DNA of 64,000 nucleotides from an uncultured Allomuricauda sp. GTDB lineage: Bacteria; Bacteroidota; Bacteroidia; Flavobacteriales; Flavobacteriaceae. Location of the stretch: positions 62,001-126,000 of the forward strand of contig NZ_CAMYIC010000062.1 in assembly GCF_947258355.1 (NCBI RefSeq), given 5' to 3'. The translations under genes and the position numbers were made by a program. The notes beneath the pieces are model-generated. The model was not told the DNA's origin. It saw only the letters and a list, made by a program, of their open reading frames with translations, and did no database searches. Shown in pieces: positions 17,126 to 25,458 of this stretch. The number at the start of each line of letters is the position of its first letter. Position 1 is the stretch's first letter.

Positions 17126-17917
17126 ATGAGCAGTTTAAAAAAAATATTAATTCCTTTTGATTTTTCGGAGGCATCCATCAATGCTTTGGAATATGTGGTC
17201 AATTTTGTTGGAACAGAGCGTTCCATAGGCATTTTGGGCCTTTATGTAGGAAATATGCCCATTAGTGCAACGGATAATGAAAAATTGGAAAAGGATTTTG
17301 CCAAAGTCATGGATTCTTTTGATGTAAGATTGAAAGTTGCTCCTCAATTTACTACAGAAACTGGTGAAGTGATCAATACCATTCTTTCCGCCCAAGAAAA
17401 AAGTAATGCCGATTTGATCATGATGGGGACGATGGGCGATAAAATTACAGATGAAGCGATTACCAATACTTCACAATTGGTCTTGAAAGCCAACTGTCCT
17501 GTAATATCCATTCCTTATGGCACAAATATCAGGGAGCCTAAAAACATTGCTCTGGTAATGGGTGGCGAAAAAATAGATGACAAAGAAGTTTTGGTGACCC
17601 TGTTGGATATTGCCCGCACTTTTGATGCACGTGTCCATGCCTTGACCATCTACAAGGATTCCATTTACGATGAAAAGGCGATTAAGGAATCCAACGAGAA
17701 TTTGCTGGAGTATTATTTGGAGCATTTTTATGCAGACCACTCCTTTAGCAAAAATGATGATGTTGAACAGGGGATACTGGATTATATAACAGAGAAGAAC
17801 ATTGATATGTTGACCATATTGCCACGTAACCATACGGAAAAGAGTGAGCCATCCGAAGGTCGATTGACCAAACTTTTGACCTTACATTCGGAGATTCCGG
17901 TGTTGGCCTTGGACTAA
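17126..17917 (+). CDS. Universal stress protein, two-domain
   Basis: A 263-residue UspA-type protein beginning MSSLKKILIPFDFSEAS. Two Usp folds are evident (about 1-140 and 145-263). Domain 1 retains a Gly motif (MMGTMGDKITDE) but the second domain lacks the G-x2-G-x9-G(S/T) nucleotide motif, ending instead in LPRNHTEKSEP. Start chosen at the ATG preceded by AGGT and downstream of the predicted -7 element. It leads a four-gene run with a dicarboxylate-type transporter, PEP carboxykinase and phosphofructokinase (gaps 22, 18 and 11 bases), so it may be involved in stress-linked carbon metabolism. Confidence 0.88.
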   Translation: MSSLKKILIPFDFSEASINALEYVVNFVGTERSIGILGLYVGNMPISATDNEKLEKDFAKVMDSFDVRLKVAPQFTTETGEVINTILSAQEKSNADLIMMGTMGDKITDEAITNTSQLVLKANCPVISIPYGTNIREPKNIALVMGGEKIDDKEVLVTLLDIARTFDARVHALTIYKDSIYDEKAIKESNENLLEYYLEHFYADHSFSKNDDVEQGILDYITEKNIDMLTILPRNHTEKSEPSEGRLTKLLTLHSEIPVLALD

Positions 17918-17939
17918 ACCTAATACCTTACCATTTAGC

Positions 17940-19775
17940 ATGCTGCCACTGCTGATAATTTTAGGGATTACCATTTTATTGTTTATATGGGGCAAGTTCC
18001 CTCCAGATGTAGTGGCCCTTATGGCAATGCTCTCACTTTTCCTTACAGGGATTTTGGATATTGGTGAGACCTTGGCTGGGTTTAGCAATCCAACGGTAAT
18101 TATGATTGCGGCCCTGTTTATTATTGGAGAGGGGCTGTCGAGGACGGGATGGACGGCCATGGCAGGACAGTTTTTCGTGAAATGGGCCAGAAGGAACATT
18201 TCTCGCTTATTGGTGATTGTAACCTTAGGTTCCAGTTTGCTTTCTGGTTTTGTGAGCAATACAGGTACCGTAGCGGCATTGCTTCCAGTTACCGTTACCG
18301 CAGCCTGGAATGCCGGTACCTTGCCGTCAAAATTATTGATTCCCGTTGCCTTTGGTTCAAATACAGGCGGGCTGCTCACCCTAACAGGAACACCCCCTAA
18401 CATTATTGTGAGCAATGCTCTGTCCGAAAATGGATTTGAGGGTTTTTCGTTCTTTGAATTTGGATTGATCGGGGTTCCGCTTCTTATTATTTCTGTTCTA
18501 TATTTTAGGTATTTGGGCTACAAATTGCTTCCAAAGCACAGAACGAACAACAAGCCCATGGCCATTGATCAAGAAATGCATAAATGGATAGAGAATTATA
18601 GTATCGGTGACAACCTATACCGGCTACGTATTAGATCTATGTCACAATTGATCAATACCCAGATAGGGGACTGGAATTTTGAGGGAGAGCATAAGGTTTC
18701 GGTAATGCGTTTAAAGCGTAGGCATCCCAACAAACTGCACAGAATTCCGCAGTTTGTGGAAATGCCCGGATTGGATACCGAAATGCGTTATCACGACATT
18801 ATTACCGTAAAAGGTGAGCCGGAAGATGTAGATAAGTTAGTTCTAAAATTTCATTTAGGGGTAATACCACTTAAGCCGGAAAAGGATATGCTCAAAAAAG
18901 AGCTGATCAACCAAGAGGTGGGGATGGCAGAGATGATTATTACTCCAAAATCTGTTTTTGTGGGCAAGACCATTAATTTGGGTCATTACCTTCGTCAGGC
19001 CGGTGTGCAACTTTTGGCTGTATCAAGGGACAATGCCCCGCTAACAGGTAAAATAAAGATCAAAGCTGGAGATGCTTTTGTGATCCGTGGTCAGTGGGAA
19101 AATATTTTTGCACTAAAATCCATGTACGAAAACCTGGTGATATCGGGAAGTCCGGAAGCATTGGCCAAAAATGTGGACCAATTAACCATTAGGAGCTATA
19201 TTGCCATGGGAACCTTGGTTTTAATGATTTTACTTCTGGTACTCAACATATTGCCAGGAGCTATCGCAGCACTGGTTTGTGCGGGAATCATGATGTTGAC
19301 GGGCTGTGTTCCCATTTCCAAGGCATACAAAGGGATCAGCTGGACCAGTGTGGTAATGATCGCTGCCATGATACCAATGGGACTGGCATTGCAAAAAACA
19401 GGTGTGGCACAATTGGCAGCCAACACTTTGGTGGATACATTGGGTAGTATACATCCCGTAGCCTTGTTGGCAGGTATTTTTTTGTTGACAGCAGCTTTCA
19501 GTCAAACAATAAACAACTCGGCAACGGCAGTATTAATGGCGCCGATTGCCATTATGGCGTCCATTACCTTAGGGGTGTCGCCAAAACCTTTTATGATTGC
19601 CGTGGCCGTAAGTGCCTCGACAGCATTTTTAACTCCGGTCGGAACCACCACAAACGCCATGGTGATGGCAGCAGGCGGATATAAATTTATTGATTACGTA
19701 AAAGTCGGGGGGCCTTTGCTCCTGCTTTTCTTTATAGCAACATTAGTATTGGTTCCATGGATATGGAGCTTCTAA
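17940..19775 (+). CDS. SLC13/DASS-type anion permease with TrkA-C domains
   Basis: A 611-residue membrane protein. N-terminal helices (1 to about 200) contain SNTGTVAALLPVTVT, the first Na+/substrate hairpin signature, and the C-terminal half contains INNSATAVLMAP and TPVGTTTNAMVMAAGGYKFIDY, the second. Between them (about 210-400) lie two TrkA-C/RCK-C domains, which in this subgroup bind small ligands. Members carry sulfate or C4-dicarboxylates; the sequence alone does not decide. Placement directly before pckA suggests a C4-dicarboxylate, but this is inference. Gap to the upstream usp gene is 22 bases. Confidence 0.85.
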   Translation: MLPLLIILGITILLFIWGKFPPDVVALMAMLSLFLTGILDIGETLAGFSNPTVIMIAALFIIGEGLSRTGWTAMAGQFFVKWARRNISRLLVIVTLGSSLLSGFVSNTGTVAALLPVTVTAAWNAGTLPSKLLIPVAFGSNTGGLLTLTGTPPNIIVSNALSENGFEGFSFFEFGLIGVPLLIISVLYFRYLGYKLLPKHRTNNKPMAIDQEMHKWIENYSIGDNLYRLRIRSMSQLINTQIGDWNFEGEHKVSVMRLKRRHPNKLHRIPQFVEMPGLDTEMRYHDIITVKGEPEDVDKLVLKFHLGVIPLKPEKDMLKKELINQEVGMAEMIITPKSVFVGKTINLGHYLRQAGVQLLAVSRDNAPLTGKIKIKAGDAFVIRGQWENIFALKSMYENLVISGSPEALAKNVDQLTIRSYIAMGTLVLMILLLVLNILPGAIAALVCAGIMMLTGCVPISKAYKGISWTSVVMIAAMIPMGLALQKTGVAQLAANTLVDTLGSIHPVALLAGIFLLTAAFSQTINNSATAVLMAPIAIMASITLGVSPKPFMIAVAVSASTAFLTPVGTTTNAMVMAAGGYKFIDYVKVGGPLLLLFFIATLVLVPWIWSF

Positions 19776-19793
19776 CCATTAAAAACCACAATT

Positions 19794-21407
19794 ATGAGCA
19801 CAAACAAAGATTTAAGTAAGTATGGGTTGAATGCCCGGGCGCAATGGAATCTTGACGCGGAGACCTTGCAGAAATTGACTGTAGAAAAAGGCATGGGAGT
19901 CGAAACGGAAAATGGAACCCTGTGTGTAAATACCGGCAAGTTCACTGGAAGGTCACCAAAAGATCGTTTTTTGGTGAAGGATGATTATACCAAAGACAAA
20001 GTTTGGTGGGGAAGGATCAATAAGCCCGTATCTCCTGAGAACTTTGATAAATTGTATGGTGAGATGACGAATTATCTTGATGGCAAAGAAGTCTTCGTTA
20101 GGGATGCAGCAGTTTGTGCCGACCCAAAATATACCATGAATGTTAGGACCATTACAGAGTATCCGTGGTCCAACTACTTTATTAAAAATATGTTTTTAAG
20201 GTTGGACGAGAGCGAGTTGGAAAACTTTGAAGAAGAGTGGCTCGTGCTTTGCGCTCCGGGTTATGAAGCCCCAAATCCCTCTGATTTTGGAATTTTAAGC
20301 GGAAACTTCTCCATTCTCAACTTCACCAAAAAAATTGCATTGGTTGCCGGTTCGGCCTATACAGGAGAAATGAAAAAAGGAATTTTCTCCGCACTAAATC
20401 TTATCCTCCCAACCGAAAAAGAAGTACTTCCGATGCACTGCTCCGCCAATGTTGGGGAAGATGGTGATACTGCCATTTTCTTCGGACTGTCAGGTACGGG
20501 AAAAACCACCTTATCCGCAGACCCGGATAGAAAACTAATCGGGGACGATGAGCATGGATGGACCAAGGAGGACACCATTTTTAATTTTGAAGGTGGTTGC
20601 TATGCCAAAGTAATAGATCTTACCGAAGAAAAGGAACCTGACATTTACAGGGCCATCAGACCGGGAGCATTGCTGGAAAATGTGGTATTCAAGGAGGGAA
20701 CCAAGGAGGTGGATTATTTCGATAGCTCAATCACCCAGAATACCAGAGTAAGCTATCCCATTTACCATATCGATAACATTCAGGAACCTTCCTATGCATC
20801 AAACCCTAAAAATATCTTTTTCTTAACTTGTGATGCATTTGGGGTATTGCCTCCTGTATCCAAATTGACACCGGGTCAAGCAGCGTACCATTTTATTTCG
20901 GGCTACACGGCCAAGGTCGCGGGAACAGAAGCGGGTATCACAGAACCCGTTCCATCGTTCTCCGCATGTTTTGGGGAACCCTTTATGCCATTGCACCCAG
21001 CTGTTTATGCTGAAATGTTGAGTGAGAAAATGAAAGCTTCGGGAGTCAATGTCTGGTTGATCAATACTGGATGGAGCGGAGGTCCTTATGGAGTGGGATC
21101 CAGAATTAAGCTGAAATATACAAGAGCAATGATCTCGGCCATTCTCGAAGGTAAATTGGACGATGTGGATTTTGATACGCATCCTATCTTTGGCTTACAC
21201 ATGCCAAAATATTGTCCTGGTGTCCCTACTGAAATTTTGGACCCTATGAACACTTGGTTGCAAAAAGGAGCTTATGTGAGCAAAGCAATACAATTGGCCC
21301 ACTCATTCCACATCAATTTCGACAAGTTTGCAAGTCAAGCCTCTGAAGAAATTATGAACGGTGGTCCACTGATTGATTCACATCACAGTTTGACAGAACA
21401 TCTTTAA
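19794..21407 (+). CDS. pckA: Phosphoenolpyruvate carboxykinase (ATP)
   Basis: A 537-residue ATP-type PEPCK. The kinase-1a loop GLSGTGKTTLSADPDR and metal-binding IGDDEHGW lie near residues 230-255, and the N-terminal NTGKFTGRSPKDRF and RNMFL-type substrate motifs are present. Length fits the bacterial ATP enzyme. It interconverts oxaloacetate and PEP; under gluconeogenesis it makes PEP, in succinate-forming fermenters it can run in reverse. It lies 18 bases after the SLC13 gene and 11 bases before pfkA, an unusual pairing of a gluconeogenic and a glycolytic enzyme in one operon. Confidence 0.97.
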   Translation: MSTNKDLSKYGLNARAQWNLDAETLQKLTVEKGMGVETENGTLCVNTGKFTGRSPKDRFLVKDDYTKDKVWWGRINKPVSPENFDKLYGEMTNYLDGKEVFVRDAAVCADPKYTMNVRTITEYPWSNYFIKNMFLRLDESELENFEEEWLVLCAPGYEAPNPSDFGILSGNFSILNFTKKIALVAGSAYTGEMKKGIFSALNLILPTEKEVLPMHCSANVGEDGDTAIFFGLSGTGKTTLSADPDRKLIGDDEHGWTKEDTIFNFEGGCYAKVIDLTEEKEPDIYRAIRPGALLENVVFKEGTKEVDYFDSSITQNTRVSYPIYHIDNIQEPSYASNPKNIFFLTCDAFGVLPPVSKLTPGQAAYHFISGYTAKVAGTEAGITEPVPSFSACFGEPFMPLHPAVYAEMLSEKMKASGVNVWLINTGWSGGPYGVGSRIKLKYTRAMISAILEGKLDDVDFDTHPIFGLHMPKYCPGVPTEILDPMNTWLQKGAYVSKAIQLAHSFHINFDKFASQASEEIMNGGPLIDSHHSLTEHL

Positions 21408-21418
21408 GATAAAAAATA

Positions 21419-22738
21419 GTGAGCGACAGCAATAGATTTAATATCGAAAGCTTAGGGGCGCCTAAATTCAAGTCGCCCCTAGAGCTTGGTACGTTAAAAG
21501 GAGATCATATATTCGATTTTATTGGCGAATCCGATAAGTTGGTTTACGACCTTTCGGTGGAGCATTACCAAAAATGTTTAAAAGAGGGAGAGGAGCCACT
21601 TTGTTTGGAGAAAGCCGGGCCAAGGCAAGATCTCTTTTTTGATTCGAAAAACACAACTGCAGCGATTGTTACCTGTGGAGGCCTATGCCCTGGGATCAAT
21701 AATGTGATTAGGGGCTTGGTAATGGCCTTGCACTATTTCTACGGTGTAAAGAAAATTATAGGAGTGCCCTATGGTTATGAGGGACTCAATCCTGAAAAGG
21801 GCCATGAGTTGGTAGAACTTACACCGGAAAAAGTGAAGGATATCCATCAATTTGGAGGTACCTATTTAGGTTCGTCCCGGGGTGCGCAAGATGTTTCCGT
21901 AATGGTGGATACTTTGGAAGATAATGAGGTGGATATGCTATTTGCCATTGGAGGAGATGGAACATTGAAAGGAGTGAATGCGCTGGGAGAGGAGATTTCC
22001 AAGAGAAATGCTAAAATCAGTGTTGTGGGTATACCCAAGACCATAGATAACGATATTGACCTTATAGACGAATCCTTCGGTTTTGAAACCGCATTTGATG
22101 TGGCCAGTCCTATTTTGCGCGATGCCCATAACGAGGCAACCGGGGCCTACAATGGAATTTCCATTATTAAATTAATGGGAAGGGATAGTGGTTTCATTGC
22201 CGCTTCGGCTGCATTGGCCATGCCCGTGGTAAATTTTGTGCTGATTCCGGAAATGGATTTTGCCCTGGAAGGTGAAGAGGGCTTTTTAAAGGTGTTGGAG
22301 CAACGTTTGCAGAAAAAAAAGCATGCTGTTATTGTGGTTGCGGAAGGCGCTGGACAACAGCTCTTCAAAAACAAAAAGATTGTCAAAGACGCATCTGGAA
22401 ATATTCAGCATGAGGATATAGGTGTTTTCCTAAAACAAAAAATTGCGGAATACTTCGAGGGTAAAAGCCCAGTGACCATAAAATATATTGATCCCAGTTA
22501 TATAGTAAGATGCGCCCCTGCAAACTCCAGCGACAGTGTGTTTTGTAGCAGATTGGCCTATCAAGCGGTACATGGTGCCATGGCAGGAAAGACCAAATTT
22601 GTGGCCAGCAGGGTCAACAATCGTTATGTATACGTTCCGATTACAGAAGTCACCAAAAAGAGAAAAAAAATAGACCTAGAGGGAGAGTTTTGGTTCTCGG
22701 TACTGCAAAGTACAGGTCAACCTTTTTCTTTGGGATAG
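21419..22738 (+). CDS. 6-phosphofructokinase (ATP-type, long PFK clade)
   Basis: A 439-residue phosphofructokinase starting with GTG; the usual bacterial PfkA is about 320 residues, so this belongs to the longer clade with an N-terminal extension of about 80 residues. The phosphoryl donor site reads FAIGGDGTL with Gly at the position where pyrophosphate enzymes have Asp, which points to ATP; the catalytic block is GIPKTIDNDID, with Lys in place of the E. coli Gly. This Gly/Lys combination is known in plant and trypanosome ATP-PFKs. It phosphorylates fructose 6-phosphate. It is the last gene of the usp-SLC13-pckA-pfk operon. Confidence 0.92.
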   Translation: MSDSNRFNIESLGAPKFKSPLELGTLKGDHIFDFIGESDKLVYDLSVEHYQKCLKEGEEPLCLEKAGPRQDLFFDSKNTTAAIVTCGGLCPGINNVIRGLVMALHYFYGVKKIIGVPYGYEGLNPEKGHELVELTPEKVKDIHQFGGTYLGSSRGAQDVSVMVDTLEDNEVDMLFAIGGDGTLKGVNALGEEISKRNAKISVVGIPKTIDNDIDLIDESFGFETAFDVASPILRDAHNEATGAYNGISIIKLMGRDSGFIAASAALAMPVVNFVLIPEMDFALEGEEGFLKVLEQRLQKKKHAVIVVAEGAGQQLFKNKKIVKDASGNIQHEDIGVFLKQKIAEYFEGKSPVTIKYIDPSYIVRCAPANSSDSVFCSRLAYQAVHGAMAGKTKFVASRVNNRYVYVPITEVTKKRKKIDLEGEFWFSVLQSTGQPFSLG

Positions 22739-22751
22739 ATCAGCCTTAAAC

Positions 22752-22794
22752 TGACAATTGTCATTAAATCTTATTTTTAGTAGTTATAGATTTG
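22752..22794 (+). promoter_or_regulatory. CRP/FNR-like site plus -7 element of the hibernation factor gene
   Basis: TGACAATTGTCA (22752-22763) is a perfect palindrome, followed after 23 bases by TAGATTTG (22787-22794), an exact TAnnTTTG. It lies 13 bases after the pfk stop codon. The ATG at 22816 is 21 bases downstream of the -7 element, so the TTG at 22792 inside it is not used. Confidence 0.82.
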
Positions 22795-22815
22795 AATATA
22801 ATCAAAACAATAATC

Positions 22816-23115
22816 ATGGAAGTACATGTTCAATATCAAAAAATGATGACCAGTGAATCATTAACCCAATTATTAATGAAAAAACTGGAAGGATTGGAAA
22901 ACAAATACAGCTGGTTGATTAAAGCCAACGTACTTTTTAAGGAAGAAAACGATAGCTCCGGCGAAGGCAAGATCTGTGAAATAGAGTTGAGTGCCCCAGG
23001 TCCTAGGATTTTTGCTAAGTCCAACACCAATGATTTTGAAAAGTCCATGGCCAATACCATTGAAGATTTAAAACGTCAACTGGAAAAAAGACAAGCAACG
23101 TTTGCCACTCATTAA
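22816..23115 (+). CDS. HPF/RaiA-family ribosome-associated protein
   Basis: A 99-residue protein starting MEVHVQYQKMMTSESL with a beta-alpha-beta-beta-beta-alpha pattern and the C-terminal helix DLKRQLEKRQAT, matching the short HPF/YfiA (sigma-54 modulation) family. These proteins bind the small ribosomal subunit and hold ribosomes in an inactive state during energy limitation. Conservation is moderate, so HPF versus a diverged relative cannot be decided. It has its own FNR-like promoter and precedes the lipoprotein gene by 41 bases, with which it may be cotranscribed. Confidence 0.75.
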   Translation: MEVHVQYQKMMTSESLTQLLMKKLEGLENKYSWLIKANVLFKEENDSSGEGKICEIELSAPGPRIFAKSNTNDFEKSMANTIEDLKRQLEKRQATFATH

Positions 23116-23156
23116 ATAAAAATTCGTACTGCGCATCAATTCAAAAAACTACTGTG

Positions 23157-23783
23157 ATGAAATCAAAATTAATAGCCATAAGCTTTATACTCCTTATGGG
23201 GTGTTCCTCGACTAGATTGGTAAGTACCTGGAAGAATCCCGATGTAGTGCTCTTTGACGCATACCAAGTACTCGTTGTGGGTATGGTGCAAGACGACAAT
23301 GCCCGAATGGAGTATGAGACAAAGTTTGTGGAAGCCTTGAAAGAACAAGGTGTCGATGCGGTGCGCAGTATGGATCTTTTTGATGTGGAATTTACTTCTT
23401 CGGAAAGATCGGAAGAAGAATTGGAAGAGGTGGAACAACAATTGTTGGATAAAGGCTTCGATGCTATTTTGTTTACCAAAGTGGTAGGTACTGAGAACCG
23501 AAGGACCTTTAGGGAACACATAAATGATGTGGATAAAATGTTCATGCGGTTTACCAACGATTATTTGGAACACCAAGAGATTTACTACGATCCCGAATAC
23601 TATGATTCGTTCAATATATACCATTCAGAGACGTCGCTCTATTGCATATGTGTTGGAAAGGAAATAGAATTGATTTGGAGGGGAGAGGTAGATGTAACAG
23701 AGCCTGCCAATGTCAATAAAGCCATAGACTCTTACATTAAAACGGTAACGAAGTCAATGGGGGAACAAGATGTGATTTTTTAG
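23157..23783 (+). CDS. Conserved lipoprotein of unknown function
   Basis: A 208-residue protein with a lipoprotein signal peptide: a hydrophobic segment and lipobox ending LLMGC-SS, so Cys16 would be lipidated. The mature protein begins STRLVSTWKNPD, followed by an alternating alpha/beta domain with a Glu-rich region near 85-100. It resembles DUF4136-type lipoproteins in its beginning, but the family is not certain. Start: GTG and ATG are adjacent (23154/23157); the ATG is preferred. It follows the HPF-like gene and probably shares its low-oxygen promoter. Confidence 0.78.
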   Translation: MKSKLIAISFILLMGCSSTRLVSTWKNPDVVLFDAYQVLVVGMVQDDNARMEYETKFVEALKEQGVDAVRSMDLFDVEFTSSERSEEELEEVEQQLLDKGFDAILFTKVVGTENRRTFREHINDVDKMFMRFTNDYLEHQEIYYDPEYYDSFNIYHSETSLYCICVGKEIELIWRGEVDVTEPANVNKAIDSYIKTVTKSMGEQDVIF

Positions 23784-23929
23784 GAGGACATCCCTAAGGC
23801 TTCCAATACGCCCAAAAAATCCAAAACAATCAAAACAGGAATTGCTATCAGTATTACAATCAATACAAAAACCATAATCCGCAAAAAACCGACCATAAGT
23901 TTGTTTCCAAAGCTAATTTCATCCGCCAT
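23780..23929 (-). CDS. Small single-helix membrane protein (49 aa), candidate
   Basis: An open frame with ATG at 23929 encodes 49 residues: a soluble start MADEISFGNKLMVGFLR, one strong membrane segment (about residues 17-38, almost all Ile/Leu/Val/Phe) and a short C-terminus LEALGMSS. A purine-rich AAGGAA stands about 10 bases before the ATG. It occupies a gap of 250 bases that otherwise holds no gene, and its last four bases overlap the end of the convergent lipoprotein gene. It is not recognised as a known family. Confidence 0.5.
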   Translation of the reverse strand: MADEISFGNKLMVGFLRIMVFVLIVILIAIPVLIVLDFLGVLEALGMSS

Positions 23930-24034
23930 AATAGTGTAATTTCCTTCAATTTACGGAATTATTTGCGCATTACCTTTACAGTGAAACCCAATATTCGATT
24001 AACGGATGAATTTATACTGTGTGCTGTAAACCAA

Positions 24035-25426
24035 TTATTTGGAGTCTTCTTGTTTTCTGCTGAGCAGTTTCCCTAGCTCTTCCAATGAGATTCCTTTCGT
24101 CTCGGGCATCATAAATATCACCCATAGTAACTGTAGCACCATCATAACCGCAAAAAAGATAAAGATAGGCCAAGGGTTGTCTTTGAACACGCCTATTTCA
24201 GCATCTAAAAAGGTAGGTGTGAGCAAGGTGATCAAAGCGGCGAACACCCAATGGGTCCCAGTTCCCCATGATTGCCCATAAGAGCGAACTTTGTTAGGGA
24301 ATATCTCGGAAATAAACACCCAAATGACTGCTCCTTGACCCACGGCATGGGATGCTATAAAAACCAAAATAAAGGTGAGAAGGAGAACTGAGCTGGCCCC
24401 TGAATAAAAACACCATCCTACCATGGCCAAGCTCAAAATATAACCAATAGAACCAATGTACATCAACTGTTTACGGCCCAGTTTGTCAATAAGGGAAATG
24501 CCAACAAAGGTGAAAATCAAATTGATGACACCGATGGATATGGAACTAAAGAGCGATTCGCCAGAGGCCAATCCTGCCCGTTCCAATATTTCTGGAGCGT
24601 AGTACAGTACAAAATTTATACCTGATAGTTGATTGAAAAATGCTAGTAAAAAGGCCAGCACCAAAGGTTTATTGTATTTACCGGAGAATAGGCTTTCTTT
24701 CTTCTTTTCCGAAGTGTCCAACAAAGCCACTTTTATCTGTTCCAGATGAACAGAAGCCTTATCTTTTGCAATACCGAGCAGTGTAATGGATTCGATTACT
24801 ACAGCATCGGCATGGTTTTTCAATAATAACCATCGTGGGCTGTTAGGTATTTTGAATACCATAATGGTATAAATGAGCGCTGGCAATCCTTCGATACCCA
24901 ACATCCATCGCCAAGCTATACTTTCATCAAATAGTATCCCGATGAGGTAGTTGGAGATAAAGGCAATCAAAATTCCAAAAACAATGTTGAACTGGTACAT
25001 GGCCGTTAACCTTCCTCGAGTCTGCGCAGTTGAAATTTCCGAAATATATACTGGTGCTGCGACCGAAGATGCTCCTACACCGACCCCTCCTATAAACCTA
25101 AAGAGTGAAAAACTGTAAGGTTCGGCAGCCAATGCTGAACCTACCGCAGATGCAAAGTAGAGTACGCCTATCCAAAACAAGGTTTTTTTTCTTCCCAAGC
25201 GGTCGGTGGGAATACCACCAAAAAGTGAACCTAAAACAGTTCCCCAAAGGGCCATGGACATAATAAAAATACCATGGAAAGTAAAAATGGAGTCTCCCAA
25301 AAACCAATTGGTGTCCCATATTTCTTTAATGGGTTGGTTGGCACCGGAAATAACCACAGTGTCGAACCCAAACAAAAAGCCCGCTAGGGCTGCCGTCAAT
25401 GAAATTCTGAAAATACGCTTGTCCAT
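24035..25426 (-). CDS. Sugar porter family MFS transporter
   Basis: A 463-residue MFS protein with 12 predicted helices. Sugar-porter signatures are present: GFLFGFDTVVISGA in helix 1, DRLGRKK after helix 2, RFIGGVGVGASS in helix 4, GINFVLYYAPEI in helix 7 and PETKGISLEEL at the C-terminus. It resembles xylose/arabinose/glucose H+ symporters; the substrate cannot be read from the sequence. It stands alone on the minus strand, with kdtA upstream by 33 bases. Confidence 0.9.
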   Translation of the reverse strand: MDKRIFRISLTAALAGFLFGFDTVVISGANQPIKEIWDTNWFLGDSIFTFHGIFIMSMALWGTVLGSLFGGIPTDRLGRKKTLFWIGVLYFASAVGSALAAEPYSFSLFRFIGGVGVGASSVAAPVYISEISTAQTRGRLTAMYQFNIVFGILIAFISNYLIGILFDESIAWRWMLGIEGLPALIYTIMVFKIPNSPRWLLLKNHADAVVIESITLLGIAKDKASVHLEQIKVALLDTSEKKKESLFSGKYNKPLVLAFLLAFFNQLSGINFVLYYAPEILERAGLASGESLFSSISIGVINLIFTFVGISLIDKLGRKQLMYIGSIGYILSLAMVGWCFYSGASSVLLLTFILVFIASHAVGQGAVIWVFISEIFPNKVRSYGQSWGTGTHWVFAALITLLTPTFLDAEIGVFKDNPWPIFIFFAVMMVLQLLWVIFMMPETKGISLEELGKLLSRKQEDSK

Positions 25427-25458
25427 ATGGGATGAATTTTGCTAAAGCTAACCAAATT

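Noticed and set aside
17882..18415. Minus-strand frame of 177 codons opposite the SLC13 gene
   Set aside because: Overlaps the strongly conserved membrane permease; its sequence has low complexity and no recognisable motif.
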